A DNA stretch of 64,000 bases. Origin: Isoetes taiwanensis (lineage: Eukaryota > Streptophyta > Lycopodiopsida > Isoetales > Isoetaceae). Made by a program: the position numbers and the translations under genes. Shown here piece after piece: positions 34,685 through 45,899 of this stretch; the stretch's first letter is position 1, and every line of letters starts with the position of its first letter. The notes under the pieces are model-generated. The model saw only the letters and a program-made list of their open reading frames with translations. It was not told the DNA's origin and searched no databases. The stretch covers positions 14,370,494 to 14,434,493 of the forward strand of contig JAJEKV010000014.1 in the NCBI GenBank assembly GCA_021234155.1, in the 5' to 3' direction.

Positions 34685-34948
34685 ATGCAAGGTCAATCAT
34701 TCAAAAGTCGGGTCAAGGCAGAAGCATTGGGGAAAACCATAAATCTAGTTTTGCATGCGACATTGGCTTATCACAATCCAGCTATGGCGGAAGAAAACGT
34801 AAGGAGAACACGAAAGCACAAACAATTTCACCCGCCAAATGCAAATGATCCGGTAGGACCTATACCGGAGCAAATAAACCAGAACAGAGAGGCGATATTA
34901 GAGGAGCGAGGACCCATGAATTCGAGGTATTCTAGGCTTAAAACATAG
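34685..34948 (+). CDS. unidentified 87-codon ORF in the 33-41 kb element
   Basis: The frame (GKTINLVLHATLAYHNPAM.., RRTRKHKQFHPPNANDPVG) is hydrophilic and has plausible codon use for an exon. It ends at a TAG near 34946. Downstream, coding-like fragments in other frames (RQYFMNQIISGSVNQKLMF near 35240) suggest a broken longer gene. No family was recognised. Confidence 0.3.
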   Translation: MQGQSFKSRVKAEALGKTINLVLHATLAYHNPAMAEENVRRTRKHKQFHPPNANDPVGPIPEQINQNREAILEERGPMNSRYSRLKT

Positions 34949-35584
34949 GTTAATTCTCGATGGGCTTAAAGAATTAGAAGCCAAGGCGTTGATAGGCGGT
35001 TGCCTTTCTTTGTAGTAGATGTTGTTTTACACGATGATGTTGTTTACACGATGCGCCCGAGAGACTTAGAGTAGCCGGTGCAGCCGATGTGGTTCGGGGG
35101 TGGTGTATGATTCGAGGATGAGTTCTCGCCTCCCCGTGCTTGAGGAAGCGGATATGTTCATCCAACTAAAGCAGAAATGATCCATGCTTCAGCCATTAAA
35201 AAGTGCTCGATGTGCCGATGCATGGAGACACAACAACCCGAGACAATACTTTATGAATCAGATCATAAGTGGGAGCGTAAACCAGAAGCTCATGTTTTAG
35301 TGTTGCTGGATTACACCAACTATTCAGCAGTAAAACACTTGATGAAGTCTTGAACGATTTGGAAGAAGAAGAGTTACAGATCTCACAATGCGTGATCCGA
35401 TTGAGGCCCAAGAATCGTATGTCATCTCTAATGCATTTTGATAATACTAGAAGCTCGTGGTTATAGTTTTCCCCTCGATTTTTCGCAGAGATACTTCATT
35501 TCATAAGAAGTATGAACTATTCTACCGGTATGGTAGATTTCCATATGTATTTTTCTCCCTTTGAAATATAAAACAACGCTTGCA

Positions 35585-38500
35585 TCACCACGCCTTCACC
35601 ACGCTTTCACCACTTGCCACCACAGATTTCACCATAATCGGCCGGGGGCATTGACCATTTTTTGACCCGTCAGAAAATGGAATGGCTCTCGATTCTCGAT
35701 AGTATCTTGACCGATTTTGGTGACAAAGAATATATGGATCCCAAATTAGGTCCCCGAATTGATATGAAAGTATTAGGAAAATCCACTTACTGTGGCAATT
35801 GTGTAAAGGGTACTGTATAGAAACTTTTATGAATATAAAGAAGTTTCTATTTTGCATTCTCATTTTTTATGCTTCAGTTACAGAAATTTGTACTTGAATG
35901 TTGAATGAATTCCAAGGTATAACCGATTAAACTGAATTAAACCAATTAAACTTGCACAATGTGGGCCTGTTAGACATATGGGTGAGATCAAAGAAAGGCA
36001 CTAAGGCCTGTGGTATCTGTTTTTAGAAACAGGCCTGTGGTAAAACAGAATTAGAAATTTACACAAGACACAAAGCCATTATAAACTATTTTCTCGATTA
36101 AACAAAAGGCACATGGTTCACCAAATGCACCACATGATTCACCACATGCACCATTTGCATCACCACATCTATCTATTACATGTAACACCACATTGTCATG
36201 AATCTTTGAATACATCAATTTCTTCCGAGATTTGAACTCCACCGTAGTGTTGCGGGTCACCTGTAAAAGTCTATTGTATACAATAGTATACAACAATGTA
36301 CATTAGAGTGTCAATGAAAGAATAGGTTACAAGAATAACCTCTTTGGTTACAATAATACAAACATGTGATTACAAGTAAAGATCTATTGATCTGTCAACC
36401 TCAGCCATTCATTACACAAAGAATCGTGTTTCACAACATCAATCATCATTTCAGGTCCAACAAAATGCGAACTAGAAATTGGTACACCCTCGCAACAAAC
36501 ATATCAGCCCTCACATTGGATGAGTAATACCTTCAAATTTACTTAACTCACCTTGCATTGGGATAGTATGTCCAAGTCTTGCATTCGCCGCAGCCCACAA
36601 CTTTCTTTACTTAAGACACATATAGCGTGACCACACCCACCAAAGAATCGACCGAAAGTGGGGAACTTGTAATTTTTTTGTGGCGCAGCCTTTATGGTGC
36701 TTTGGGAATTTTGTGTTTGCATCCTCAACAAAATTCATGATGTGCTCTGAGCCCTTTGTACATTTCTAGGTCGCCAAAATGGTACACACCGGCCGACATT
36801 TAACCGGGCTGACCTCCAAGACCTACAATGACATACACCGGCCCAAGGTCGGGCCGATAACATGTCGCGTAATGGTACATTCAAATTGCAAGTTGAGGGT
36901 GCAACAGCTTTGTCCTTTGAAGCAAGCTCGCTCGACAAGAATGTGTAAATGAGCGGATCCATGAAATGGAACCTCTGCTCCATGTCATGCTTGATGCGTA
37001 ATTGGTGCATACACCGCCAAAGTCCAAGGTCCGTAAAACAAGATGATTTAAGAAACAAATGTAAGACTTCAAATCTGAAGTTGTTTATATTAAATTACTA
37101 ACCTCATGAAGAAATGGACTATCCCGGCCACCGAACCAATCCCTACTTTTCTCCAATATTCTCGATTGCCTCTTGATCAAGCACAAGAGGCTCCTCATGT
37201 CCTTTAAACACTTCAAGTGGCAAGTGTTCTGGCCGGATGTGCGCCTCTTAACACCAAGTAGCCCTCGTGGCCGGTGGTGTAAGTTTACATTCAAAGAAAT
37301 GGAAGATCATTGAAAACCTTGAGGAACATTGAAATAGCCAAGAAATGAACAATTGAAGTAAAACTTTGTTTATATTAAAAGTCAAGAGAGGTTACATCAT
37401 ATACACAATAATACTATTTCTAGGCTTTAGTTCTATGTTTTTCATCATATTAATACAAATTTGACTCTCGTCAAATATATTCAAAGATTTTGTTGCTTTC
37501 GACATAACTTTGCACATTCCCCGCTTTCAAGAACCCTCAAGCCAAACCTTTAGATCATTCATGAGGAAATTGCCATCTACTCGGCGTGGCTCCAAACCGC
37601 TTGGAATGATCATGGTGTTTTACGCATTGAGGTACCCTTTGTATCTCCGGCTGGCCATCAATGAGAAGCACGCTTTCTTTGTGAAACCCGAAATTGCCGA
37701 GACCTTTTTCGTGTGCTTCAAAAAAATTGGCTTTTTACCGTTAAATAAATTTGTGTTGGTACGTTGATCCCGACTCCATATGAACTTGAATTTGTCCTTG
37801 TGTTTCATCAATGCTCCCTTTAACTATGACTCTCAAGTTTTGAGCCCCAGCCGGACCAAAGTGCTAAATGAAAATTCCGACCGCACCAATCTATGAACTC
37901 GCCCACCGGGTCTAGTTACTACCCACTTGGTTCTCAAGTAAGTGTGATCAACTTAACATCATCTTCTTTTGGCGGGTATGGACTCACTCTTGTCATAGCT
38001 TCTACCCGTAACTCCATTGTAGTAAAAACAAGCAGGATTGGGCTTAACCTTGTAGTCTTCTCGATGGATGGAGAGTTGGTGCAGTGGCTGGAAACTTCGC
38101 TTCAAAGATTTCTTGGTGCGTATCGAAACTTCGCTTCAAAGATCTATTCGCAAGGTGGATGGAAACCGCTTCGTAATGTCTTGGAGGTGTCTTTTGCTTG
38201 GAATTCTCGCTTCTTGCTTTTTCTCCGAGACATTTCCAAACCGCAAAAATTTAATGATTTCTAAGAACTATATGGGTCAAATTAAAAAGAAGACAGCACA
38301 AAAGGTTGGAAGTTACCTTGTGACTTACATTCACTCTAAACGATTTGTTCAGATCATAACCCGATGCATCCGCCGATTTGGCGATTGGTGTGGAGCATGA
38401 CTTAATGCATCCGCTGATTCGGCAGATTCTTGTCCGCTTGGAGCACCCATCGGAGCTTGACTTGATGCACCTAACGATTTGTTGACATCTACCGATTTGT

Positions 38501-39680
38501 CCGACTTCCCAGAACCCGATGCATCTTCTCGATTTGCCCGAAGTTTCTATCTGTGTCTAATGCTTTCAAGGGGTGGGAGTGTCTTGTCCCCCCTAACTCC
38601 ACCACATTGTACATCTATATCTACAAAGTAGGGATGAAGAAGTAAGCTACATATCCCAATTGCATCAAACAAGACTTGGTTACCTTTGAGGGTAGAAAAT
38701 AATTCCCTTTTGGTGTGCTAGATGGACTCACATAGTCATTGCCACTAGTATGAACAAGCTAGACCTGAATTAGTAAACGGCACCATGCTCGCAAAACCCG
38801 AATTGAATCACAATTGATTGTAACTATGCTTTGGTTTTTTTAACTAAGTTCCGTGACTTTTTTACTCTTTACGATGTTCTCTGTTTTTATATATCTAAAG
38901 TGTCCCCTAAAATGAGCGAAATGCATCTCATCCCTGTGGGGCACTTTAGATACACAAAACAGAGAAGCAAAAGAGACTAAGCCAGCCAGATCTTGTTTTA
39001 TGTCGGCTTATACTCTTTTCGAAGTTTCCTCGTTGAGGTATCTAATTCGGCCACCGAAAGTGAGCTGGATGTCATCCTAGGGGGCAAATTAGATACAATA
39101 AACGTAAAACGAAGGAGACTAAGCCAAAGCTTTCTCTTCGAAGCTACCTATAAGTGCTCACCGTAAGTGCCTCAAGAGTTTGAAGTTGCTTTTGATCCTC
39201 CCTACCACACCTAAGGCTTGTACCCATGTCGTAGAAAATTCATGACAGCAATTCTCAATGTAATGTTGATTACAAATCCCCAAAGTGAACGCGAAATTTG
39301 TCAATGAGAATAGAATTATACTAAGCACTTCGTGAATTTTGTTATGAAGTACCTCAAGAGGCCGAAAGGCACATGGAAGATGGTATTGGTGACCAGATTC
39401 AAAGAATCAAAGTTGGTAGTGGTTTCCCCATCCATCGGAGGATCTTGCCACGTAATGGACAGCCACTACCATAATCTTCAGCCTTTTATCAAGGTCCGGA
39501 AGTAGTGGATCCAAGACAAATAAAGGAAGACGGTCCTTGCAAGACGTAAACCTCTAACCTTGGTTCCAAAGACTTTCAATGTTGCTAGGTTCCGCTTCCC
39601 CGGGCCGACATGCCTAGATTAAGCTCCTCATTTTTGTCCGCTTCAAGTTCGTAATAGTTCCTTCAAATTTCCTCCAGATC
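35585..39680 (-). pseudogene. scattered coding-like fragments of transposon gene(s), minus strand
   Basis: Minus-strand stretches with coding character include DKPSCREAVLGLYAKIWRKF (about 39700-39640), CKDRLPLFVLDPLLPDLDKR then VVAVHYVARSSDGWGNHY (39540-39420). Others are RTSGQNTCHLKCLKDMRSLL (37240) and MEQRFHFMDPLIYTFLSSEL (36980). Another is NTTVEFKSRKKLMYSKIHDN (36250). They are separated by AT-rich, intron-like sequence and stops. They probably belong to the minus-strand gene that begins near 41279. No conserved catalytic motif was recognised. Confidence 0.3.
38878..38966. repeat. hairpin, ~29-bp arms
   Basis: TTCTCTGTTTTTATATATCT.. (38878-38907) pairs with ..GATACACAAAACAGAGAA (38938-38966). 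Only a few mismatches occur, and the loop is 30 nt. A similar but weaker hairpin (CGTTGAGGTATCTAATTCGG with AAATTAGATACAATAAACG) follows at 39031-39103. Both are followed by GAGACTAAGCCA, so the pair is a diverged tandem duplication. Confidence 0.7.
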
Positions 39681-39919
39681 TTGGCATATAGCCCTAATAC
39701 CGCCTCGCGACAACTTGGTTTATCCTTAATCATTCCTTCCCATTTTTAAATCTTTATTCATCTTCTCGGCCCGAACTCAAGTTGTCGAACCTTCATTTGT
39801 AGCACCCGCAGTTTTGATCACAAGTTTGCAACCTTGCCTTACACCGAATCACTTCGATCTTGTAGAGTTGATCCATTCTCCCAAAGGTCCCGTTGAATTC
39901 ATCCGAAAGTAATCCAAGG

Positions 39920-40520
39920 TTAGTACCACATGACACAACATGCACCACTTTACACACCACAAATTCCATCATGACAAACTTTGCACCACAAATGGCGCCA
40001 TATTCACCACATGTGGTGTGGCATATGGCACCAAACCGGTGCCACATGCCACACCACATATGGCACCACAATGCACCCAAGGCACCACATATGGCAATCC
40101 ATTACTTCGACCACAAATGGCGCCAAAGACACCACATGTGGTGCAAAATGTGGATCCATAGTGGTGCCACATTAGACACCACATGTGGCACCACAATGCA
40201 CGTAAGGCACCACATCCCAAGCAGCATCCACCACCCCATATGTGGCGATAGCTGGGTGCAATATTTAGCGCAGTTAGCTTGGCACCACATATGGCGCATA
40301 ATCCACCATTCACAAGTATCACCATATCTAACATCACATATGACACTAAGTATAGAAACATATGGAAGCCAATTCACTATTCGTGATAAGGTACCACGCT
40401 TGGTACTATATGTGACACTACATATGCTACAAACTACATTATTAACATATAACCGGGCACCATATGACTGCCCCGGTAACACATTTGGAGCTACATATCA
40501 CCGTGGAACTGAAATTATCC
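39920..40520. repeat. CACCACATATGGC minisatellite (right subterminal repeat)
   Basis: About twenty irregular copies of CACCACA(T/A)ATGGC/CACCACATGTGG occur. They are the reverse complement of the GTGGTG words at 34.15 kb. The long overlapping frames on both strands (for example 39893-40537) are made by the repeat and are not genes. Confidence 0.85.
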
Positions 40521-40658
40521 ACCACAACTCAAACTAGCAAAGACAAATTTCCTACACATAACTTACAACACACCCAAATGAAGAAGTAAGTGGTGTACCG
40601 ATTGTTCAAGCTTGCTAGACCTTGCCGGAAAAAAATAACAGCCCAATATTAAATTGCA

Positions 40659-41279
40659 TCATATGGTGGTTCCGTAAGAAGAGGGTTGAAAAGTACCTAT
40701 TTTTTCAGTGATTTTCCCCCAGAGATTCTTCTTACAGCCTTGAGGAGGCTTGAATTGTGGCCTAGTCATTTCAAGAGAGGAAGCATCATCTGCGGGCGTG
40801 TTGCTCGCTTCCTCACTATTTGAAATGATTGCATGCTTCCTCTTACGCTGGGACGAGAGGCTTCGCACTTTTTTCTCTTAATCAAGGCCGTAAACTCAAC
40901 CAATTTATTTCTTTTCCTTTTGTGTGAAGGTAATACGCACAGCCCATAGTCCGGTGAGGAGGCCATGCCTCCCCGCATTACACACTTCCTCGCCTCGGCG
41001 GATTTTTTTTTGTAAAGGCACATATATTCATTATACCTCCTTGCTCATATTCTTCAACCCGCATGATGAAACAAAACAATATTCTAAACAACAGAGAATC
41101 ATGGGCATCCCCGAATCTACGAATGCAACCCACCTGTAAGTGGATTTTCCTAATACTACTTTTTGGTCCCCAAAACACTCGATTTCTTCTTGTGTGGCGT
41201 AATGCTTTTCTTTGCCCTCAGACATTTCCTTTGTAGGTGTATCCCGCGGGCATTCAAGTCCCAGATGATCGTGAGCCAT
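40659..41279 (-). pseudogene. N-terminal region of the minus-strand gene of the 33-41 kb element
   Basis: From ATG 41279 (MAHDHLGLECPRDTPTKEMS) a frame continues to QKVVLGKSTYRWVAFVDSG. In shifted frames it goes on to KRKRNKLVEFTALIKRKKCE and NSEEASNTPADDASSLEMTR, ending near a GT donor-like site at about 40690. It is basic and Ser/Glu-rich with nuclear-localisation-like KRKRK runs. It points inwards from the right inverted repeat, mirroring the plus-strand ORF at the left end. Confidence 0.35.
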
Positions 41280-41303
41280 TTCGCGGATCGATCTTCTTCT
41301 TAA

Positions 41304-41427
41304 ATCAGAAATGGTCTTGCCGGATTAAGGGAGCGGATCGAAGTTTTTGAGGGAAAATGAAAATTCAGAATCAGAAATGGTCTTGCCGGATTAAGGGAGC
41401 GTGATCAGAGTTTTTGAGGGAAAATGA
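41304..41427. repeat. ~60-bp tandem duplication
   Basis: 41304-41360 and 41370-41427 share ATCAGAAATGGTCTTGCCGG, ATTAAGGGAGCG and GTTTTTGAGGGAAAATGA. Confidence 0.9.
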
Positions 41428-41999
41428 TCGTGTACGTTGCTGAATAAGCCTGAATAAGACTGAAAGGACAAAATTTTGAATAAGTAATCATGTGTATTTT
41501 TGAAAAAATAACTCCCTCTCCCACTACAAATTCGGTAGTTCCCACCACACTTAGCACCCAAAAATGTGGTGCTAAAATGCACGTTTTTGTTCCACTACAA
41601 CATGCTTTCACCCATAAATGCAAACGATTACAGAGTGACACTGGACCAAAATTTTAAACCTGGATCTTTCTGCTCATATTATGACTCTTTGGAGGTAACA
41701 TATATTCTACGATTATGTGTGGACGATAAGTATGGTGATAGAACAACATGCATATGGTTAGGATGGTATTAGCTTATGGTCTTTTGCTTAGGATGGCATT
41801 AGCTTTCCTTATGTCTAAGTCTAATGCACAGGGCAGTGATAAAGTCATAAAGAAGAAATATAGATGTTAATTGCTCTAGCATGTAAGCTTATGTGTAAAT
41901 GGGTTTGATTTGTTGGCCTTATGCAGAATGGATTGCTTATAGGTTAGTCAACCAGGGCTCAAAGGGTTGTTTCAGGCCAGCTTTCTAATGTATTCGTAT

Positions 42000-42370
42000 T
42001 GCAGCAGAGGTTTCTTGCATTTTTAGCATAGTTAACGTCAATATTTGCAAGATTCCTACCTAACATGAAAGTTAGATCTCTGGAAGTTCTTTTCAAAGGT
42101 GCCTTTAGTTAGATAAACAGAGTAGGATCAAGAGATTTGTGGCCAATTTAGTATGACTGTAATTTTTAGATAGCAGAAGGTTTTGGTATTTTTAGCATAG
42201 ATAGGCTCAAAATTTGCAGAAATAGTACCTAAGATGAAAGTTAGATATTTGGAATGGCTTTCTAAAGGTGTATTACTTTTGACAATTGGAGCAGTATTGA
42301 GAAAATTAGGGCTAATTTAGTGCGACTGTAATTGTATGACAGCAAAAGTGTTTGGTATATTTGGCTTAGT
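42000..42370. repeat. two diverged ~170-bp tandem units
   Basis: The unit contains GCA/GTATTTTTAGCATAG, ATTTGCA, CCTAACATGAAAGTTAGAT, CTGGAAGTTCTTTTCAAAGG-like and GCCAATTTAGTATGACTGTA-like blocks. A second copy of each follows from about 42185, with a partial third start at 42345. Origin unknown; no coding signal. The rest of 41.6-43.0 kb holds nothing else recognised. Confidence 0.5.
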
Positions 42371-43050
42371 ACAGTTTGTGGTTTGTCTTGCTAAATAGAT
42401 GTGCCAAATTGTAGGGGTTCTGATCTAAAAGGAATGGATTCTAACCTTGTATTATTATCTGATTGTGGTAAGCAGGCAGCAGAGGACCATGCAGGCCATT
42501 TGATGCCTTTCCTCTGTGATTAATTCATCCCAGTGGATTCGTATCAGGTGCTGCAACATTGGAAGAGTATTTAAGAAAATTACTAATGAAAAGAGCGCAG
42601 TCTGTTCTGATAGAGCGCCCTGAAGATAGACGAAAATGTTCAAATAAAGGACATTATACCTGCAGCGTTTTGAATCCAAAATGACGAACTTCCGAAGTCT
42701 GATCCTCCTTTGAAATGGCAAATGCTATTGTAGCAAGCATTCGTATATCTCCAGATTTTAACTGTGTGAGGGTATGTCAAACATGGGGAGCTTCCCATTT
42801 GCCAAAATGGAGAACTAATAAATTCATAAAGTTTAGCCATCACATAAAAATGCAAGGATGCAAATTGCAGGTTATGGACTAGTTTAAACTAGGCTTTATT
42901 GGCAATACGCGCACGCCCGAGCCATTTTGATGGGAGGGCCAGGGCGTTATCTACACCATAAACTTATATTTTATTGCATCCAGTAAGAATATTAAGGAAA
43001 TAATATAGCTGGGCCTCATGAGAAGATATCCAATCAGACTCGGACTCGGA

Positions 43051-43119
43051 CTCAGTTCCGAACATGCAAAAATTGAACTGTGTTTGAGCATGGAGAATCC
43101 TAACCTCCGAAGTTGCCAA
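43051..43119. repeat. 69-bp repeat, copy 2
   Basis: See 29227-29295. Copy 2 ends 12 bp before the start codon of the small ORF at 43132, so it would lie in its 5' leader. Confidence 0.75.
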
Positions 43120-43131
43120 CCGTAAGAAGCC

Positions 43132-43578
43132 ATGGCAGGAGCTTGGGAAGAGGGAAAAGCTATAGCCAGTGCTTGGAAAATGGTTACGGCGAAGAAAGGG
43201 AGCAGTAGTTTTATGCAAGAAAATACAGAGGATCTAGAAGCTCTGCTTAGCTTCGGCGATGAGGAATCTAGCACTGGGCATCCCCAGCGATCTACTTGCC
43301 AAACCACAGCTACTTCATGTCATCCGGTTAGAGAATCTTTGGAGTTCTTTTGTCAGGAGAAACTTTTTGAAGCTTTCTCATCGATCTACTGTGGGCAAAG
43401 TCTGGTCCGGTTTTCCCCAATCCGACATGCTTGTATTGATTTGGCCAAATGTTTCCTAACACCTGCATTTTTTGTGGGCTGGATTCTATCTCTGTGCCTT
43501 GCTTACAGTTTTGAAATGGCATGCAGTGGTGGTAAATTGCGGCATCAGAGTTTGATCTGCCATAGCATCGGAGTTTGA
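43132..43578 (+). CDS. hypothetical protein, 148 codons
   Basis: The N-terminal half (MAGAWEEGKAIASAWKMVTA, then EDLEALLSFGDEESS) is acidic-amphipathic and looks like a genuine protein start. The C-terminal half contains a hydrophobic stretch (AFFVGWILSLCLAYSFEMAC) that might be a membrane segment or a read-through into non-coding DNA. No family was recognised. It lies between gene-free DNA and a minus-strand LINE remnant. It could be a first exon. Confidence 0.3.
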   Translation: MAGAWEEGKAIASAWKMVTAKKGSSSFMQENTEDLEALLSFGDEESSTGHPQRSTCQTTATSCHPVRESLEFFCQEKLFEAFSSIYCGQSLVRFSPIRHACIDLAKCFLTPAFFVGWILSLCLAYSFEMACSGGKLRHQSLICHSIGV

Positions 43579-43709
43579 TCTGCCATAGCCAGAGCAGAGC
43601 AACAGCAGAGCACGAAACAGGGGACGGAGTCTTTGTTGCAGAGCAAGAAAAGGGGAACCACGTGTCAGCTTCACGATGCTTCAAACAAAATAGCATCAAA
43701 TAAATAACG

Positions 43710-45030
43710 TCAAACAGAAAAGGAAGTTAGTATGCATTTTAGGCCACACAAGTGAATATTTTTTGGCACCATATAGGCATTTGTTTCTCTTCTAGATATT
43801 CCATAAGACAGTATAGCAAATAGTGTTATTGAAGGAATCATCATTAATGAGAAAATGAAGAATGTTATTAGATCTGTAAATATTAAACACATTCTCAAAC
43901 CAGGACCAAAAAGTTTGGAGCAAGAGAATATATGATCAAGCTTCTCAGGACTATTGCACTCTAAGGGGCAGTTTGTTGATCTTTGAGCATTGTTGGAGCT
44001 AAAATGCTTAGCATAAGAAATCAAGTTAGGCACACTTTTAGGAGGACAGTAAAAGTTCCATACACTTCTAAAAAGCTTAGCCTCATCTTCATCCGAGATG
44101 TTCCAGTAAAGTTTGGCTTTAGAAGGGCAATTCTGCTGGGCAAGAGAATTATAGATATGAGAGACTTTGTATCTATTTTTGCCTCTCGATTTCAACCGCT
44201 TTTAGAAGATCCAGATTCATTAGCAGTTAATTGAGCGCTTGAGATTGAAGAAGCAATATTCTTATAGACTCTTCTATCAGTGGAGGTACCTCTGATTAAA
44301 GATTTGAGTCTAGTCCAAGTGATAAATATCCCATTCGACCAGAGATCACCTATATATTTAACATTTGCCTCAGTCCATTTCTTATAGATTTTGGGATGAG
44401 AAATGGCAAGAGGATTTGAATCATTTTCTGCTAGATTTGGGTTCCAGAAAATACTTGTGGATGTATTCATATCAGCAAGATTATTGTGCTGAAAGGCAGA
44501 GTTGACTCTATTCCAGACAACAATTAAATTTCCCATAAGAGGAGAAGTATTAGGAGCAGGTTGCAGAGGATTAAATGCTGAGGAGTGTAACTGATGAGAG
44601 ATAGAAGGATGGCCTTTCACATGGCTCTTAAGAAGCCAGAATTTTATAAGCATGGTAGCAGGATTATTCTAACCAAATAAAGTTTTCCAAATATATTTTC
44701 CAACAAGAGCACATTCTTATAAGTAAAGTTTTTTTACAGTTAAGCCCTCCATTTCTCTTAGATCTAGTCACAGTATTCCAATTGACCATATGATTTTTCC
44801 CCCAAATAAAATTCCTTATGATTCTTTCCGATTGCAAGTAGACATTTTTTGGAGCAAGCAGGCAGAAAATAAATAGACATGAGAGCTGGCTATGACAGAG
44901 TTGGCAATAATTGTTCTGCCAGCTAAGGAGAGGCACCTGCCATAGTTATTTAATTTCTTTTTTCTCTTAGAGATAATGGGAGATCGGAGCCCTTTAAGAT
45001 TACAATCCAGAGGTAGGGGCATCCTTCTCT
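43710..45030 (-). pseudogene. 5'-truncated LINE (non-LTR retrotransposon) ORF2, RT C-terminus and zf-RVT
   Basis: Read from 45030 downwards are LPLDCNLKGLRSPIISKRKK, YGRCLSLAGRTIIANSVIAS and RNFIWGKNHMVNWNTVTR. They match the region just after the reverse-transcriptase core of plant LINEs (GRxxLIKSVLxSxP...FxWG). Lower down, WNFYCPPKSVPNLISYAKHF, then NCPLECNSPEKLDHIFSCSK, match the zf-RVT Cys/His domain near the C-terminus of ORF2. Several frame breaks occur. The endonuclease and RT catalytic core are absent, so it is a truncated dead copy. Confidence 0.85.
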
Positions 45031-45387
45031 TGATTACACTTATCCAGCAAATACTTCCTTTCCTTCACCATCATCTCGCAAACTTCCACCAGCTTGGAAT
45101 CACCAAAACATAATTTAAGATTCAGAAACAATAGATACAAGGAAGTCAAGACCAGATTCTACAAGATGCCAAATGTTTATACAGAAGGTTTTGAATGTTC
45201 CTGATGCACATGCAATAGATGAGTTTAGCTGATTCCTGGACATTAGTTCTGCCTAGATAAATTGCCATCCTTGTTAGATAAAACAACAAATTTCTCCCTC
45301 GAAAACCCTTCGGGGCGGGGCTTGCTGCTCTCTTTTTGTTTGTCCCATAGGCTAATTGGTCTCCGTGGATGATAAAAAATCCATTCC

Positions 45388-45498
45388 ATTCTATTCTATT
45401 CTATTCTATTCTATTCTATTCTATTCTATTCTATTCTATTCTATTCTATTCTATTCTATTCTATTCTATTCTATTCTATTCTATTCTATTCTATTCTA
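45388..45498. repeat. (ATTCT)22 microsatellite
   Basis: 111 bp of nearly pure ATTCT pentamers. A shorter run of the same unit occurs at about 27200-27222. Open frames reading ILFYS repeats are artefacts. Confidence 0.98.
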
Positions 45499-45782
45499 CG
45501 TCAATGATTGTGGCTCAAGAAGAATTAGGGGCATTGTTCCTTACAAACAACATGCCAATGCATGATTTTTGCTCAAAAGAATTGTTTTTGGAGAACTGCA
45601 TTTTTATTATCTTCAATATAGTTGAAGGACATGCCTTGTCATATCTATTACTTCTGTTACTAGTGGAGTTTGAACTCAAGATTCTTACAAGTAGTGGTTT
45701 GTATTTGGACAATTTGCTATATAATACAAAGGTATTTTGATACTTTCCAACAAATATTAGATAGACAGGTGAGAATGCAAAA

Positions 45783-45854
45783 TAACCCGTGAGGCTGAGA
45801 GGGTTATTGGCATAGTCTAACCCATGAGGCCGAGAGGGTTGTTGGCATAATCAT
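45783..45854. repeat. 36-bp tandem duplication
   Basis: AACCCGTGAGGCTGAGAGGG and AACCCATGAGGCCGAGAGGG start successive 36-bp units, each continuing TTRTTGGCATARTC. Confidence 0.85.
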
Positions 45855-45899
45855 CGACATGGTAGCGTTGGCCTTCTTACACCCAAGATTGAGAAGGTT

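Larger units (their letters stand above)
33054..41612. mobile_element. 8.6-kb element with terminal inverted repeats and subterminal minisatellites
   Basis: Left GGTGAAAGATGTTGTAGTGG (33054 on) and right, reverse-complemented from 41612, GGTGAAAGCATGTTGTAGTG match over 24 bp with one gap. Further in, TGTGGTGGGA..AATTTGT.GTG is shared (33107-33135 versus 41524-41552). GTGGTGCC-type minisatellites lie near both ends in opposite orientation (34.15-34.58 and 39.92-40.52 kb), as subterminal repeats do. Weak coding-like stretches point inwards from both ends. No target duplication was found, so the outer limits could extend slightly. Confidence 0.6.

Noticed and set aside
39893-40537. Long overlapping open frames on both strands in the CACCACA repeat region.
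   Set aside because: They are produced by the repeat composition, occur in several frames at once and show no domain.
33072-41592. Reading TTGTAGTG / CACTACAA at 33.07 and 41.59 kb as ends of two CACTA transposons pointing outwards.
   Set aside because: Sequence inside the pair (TGTGGTGGGA block, mirrored minisatellites) is also shared, which fits a single inner element. No partner CACTA ends were seen outside.
45356-45740. Open frames with ILFYS repeats.
   Set aside because: Translation of the ATTCT microsatellite.
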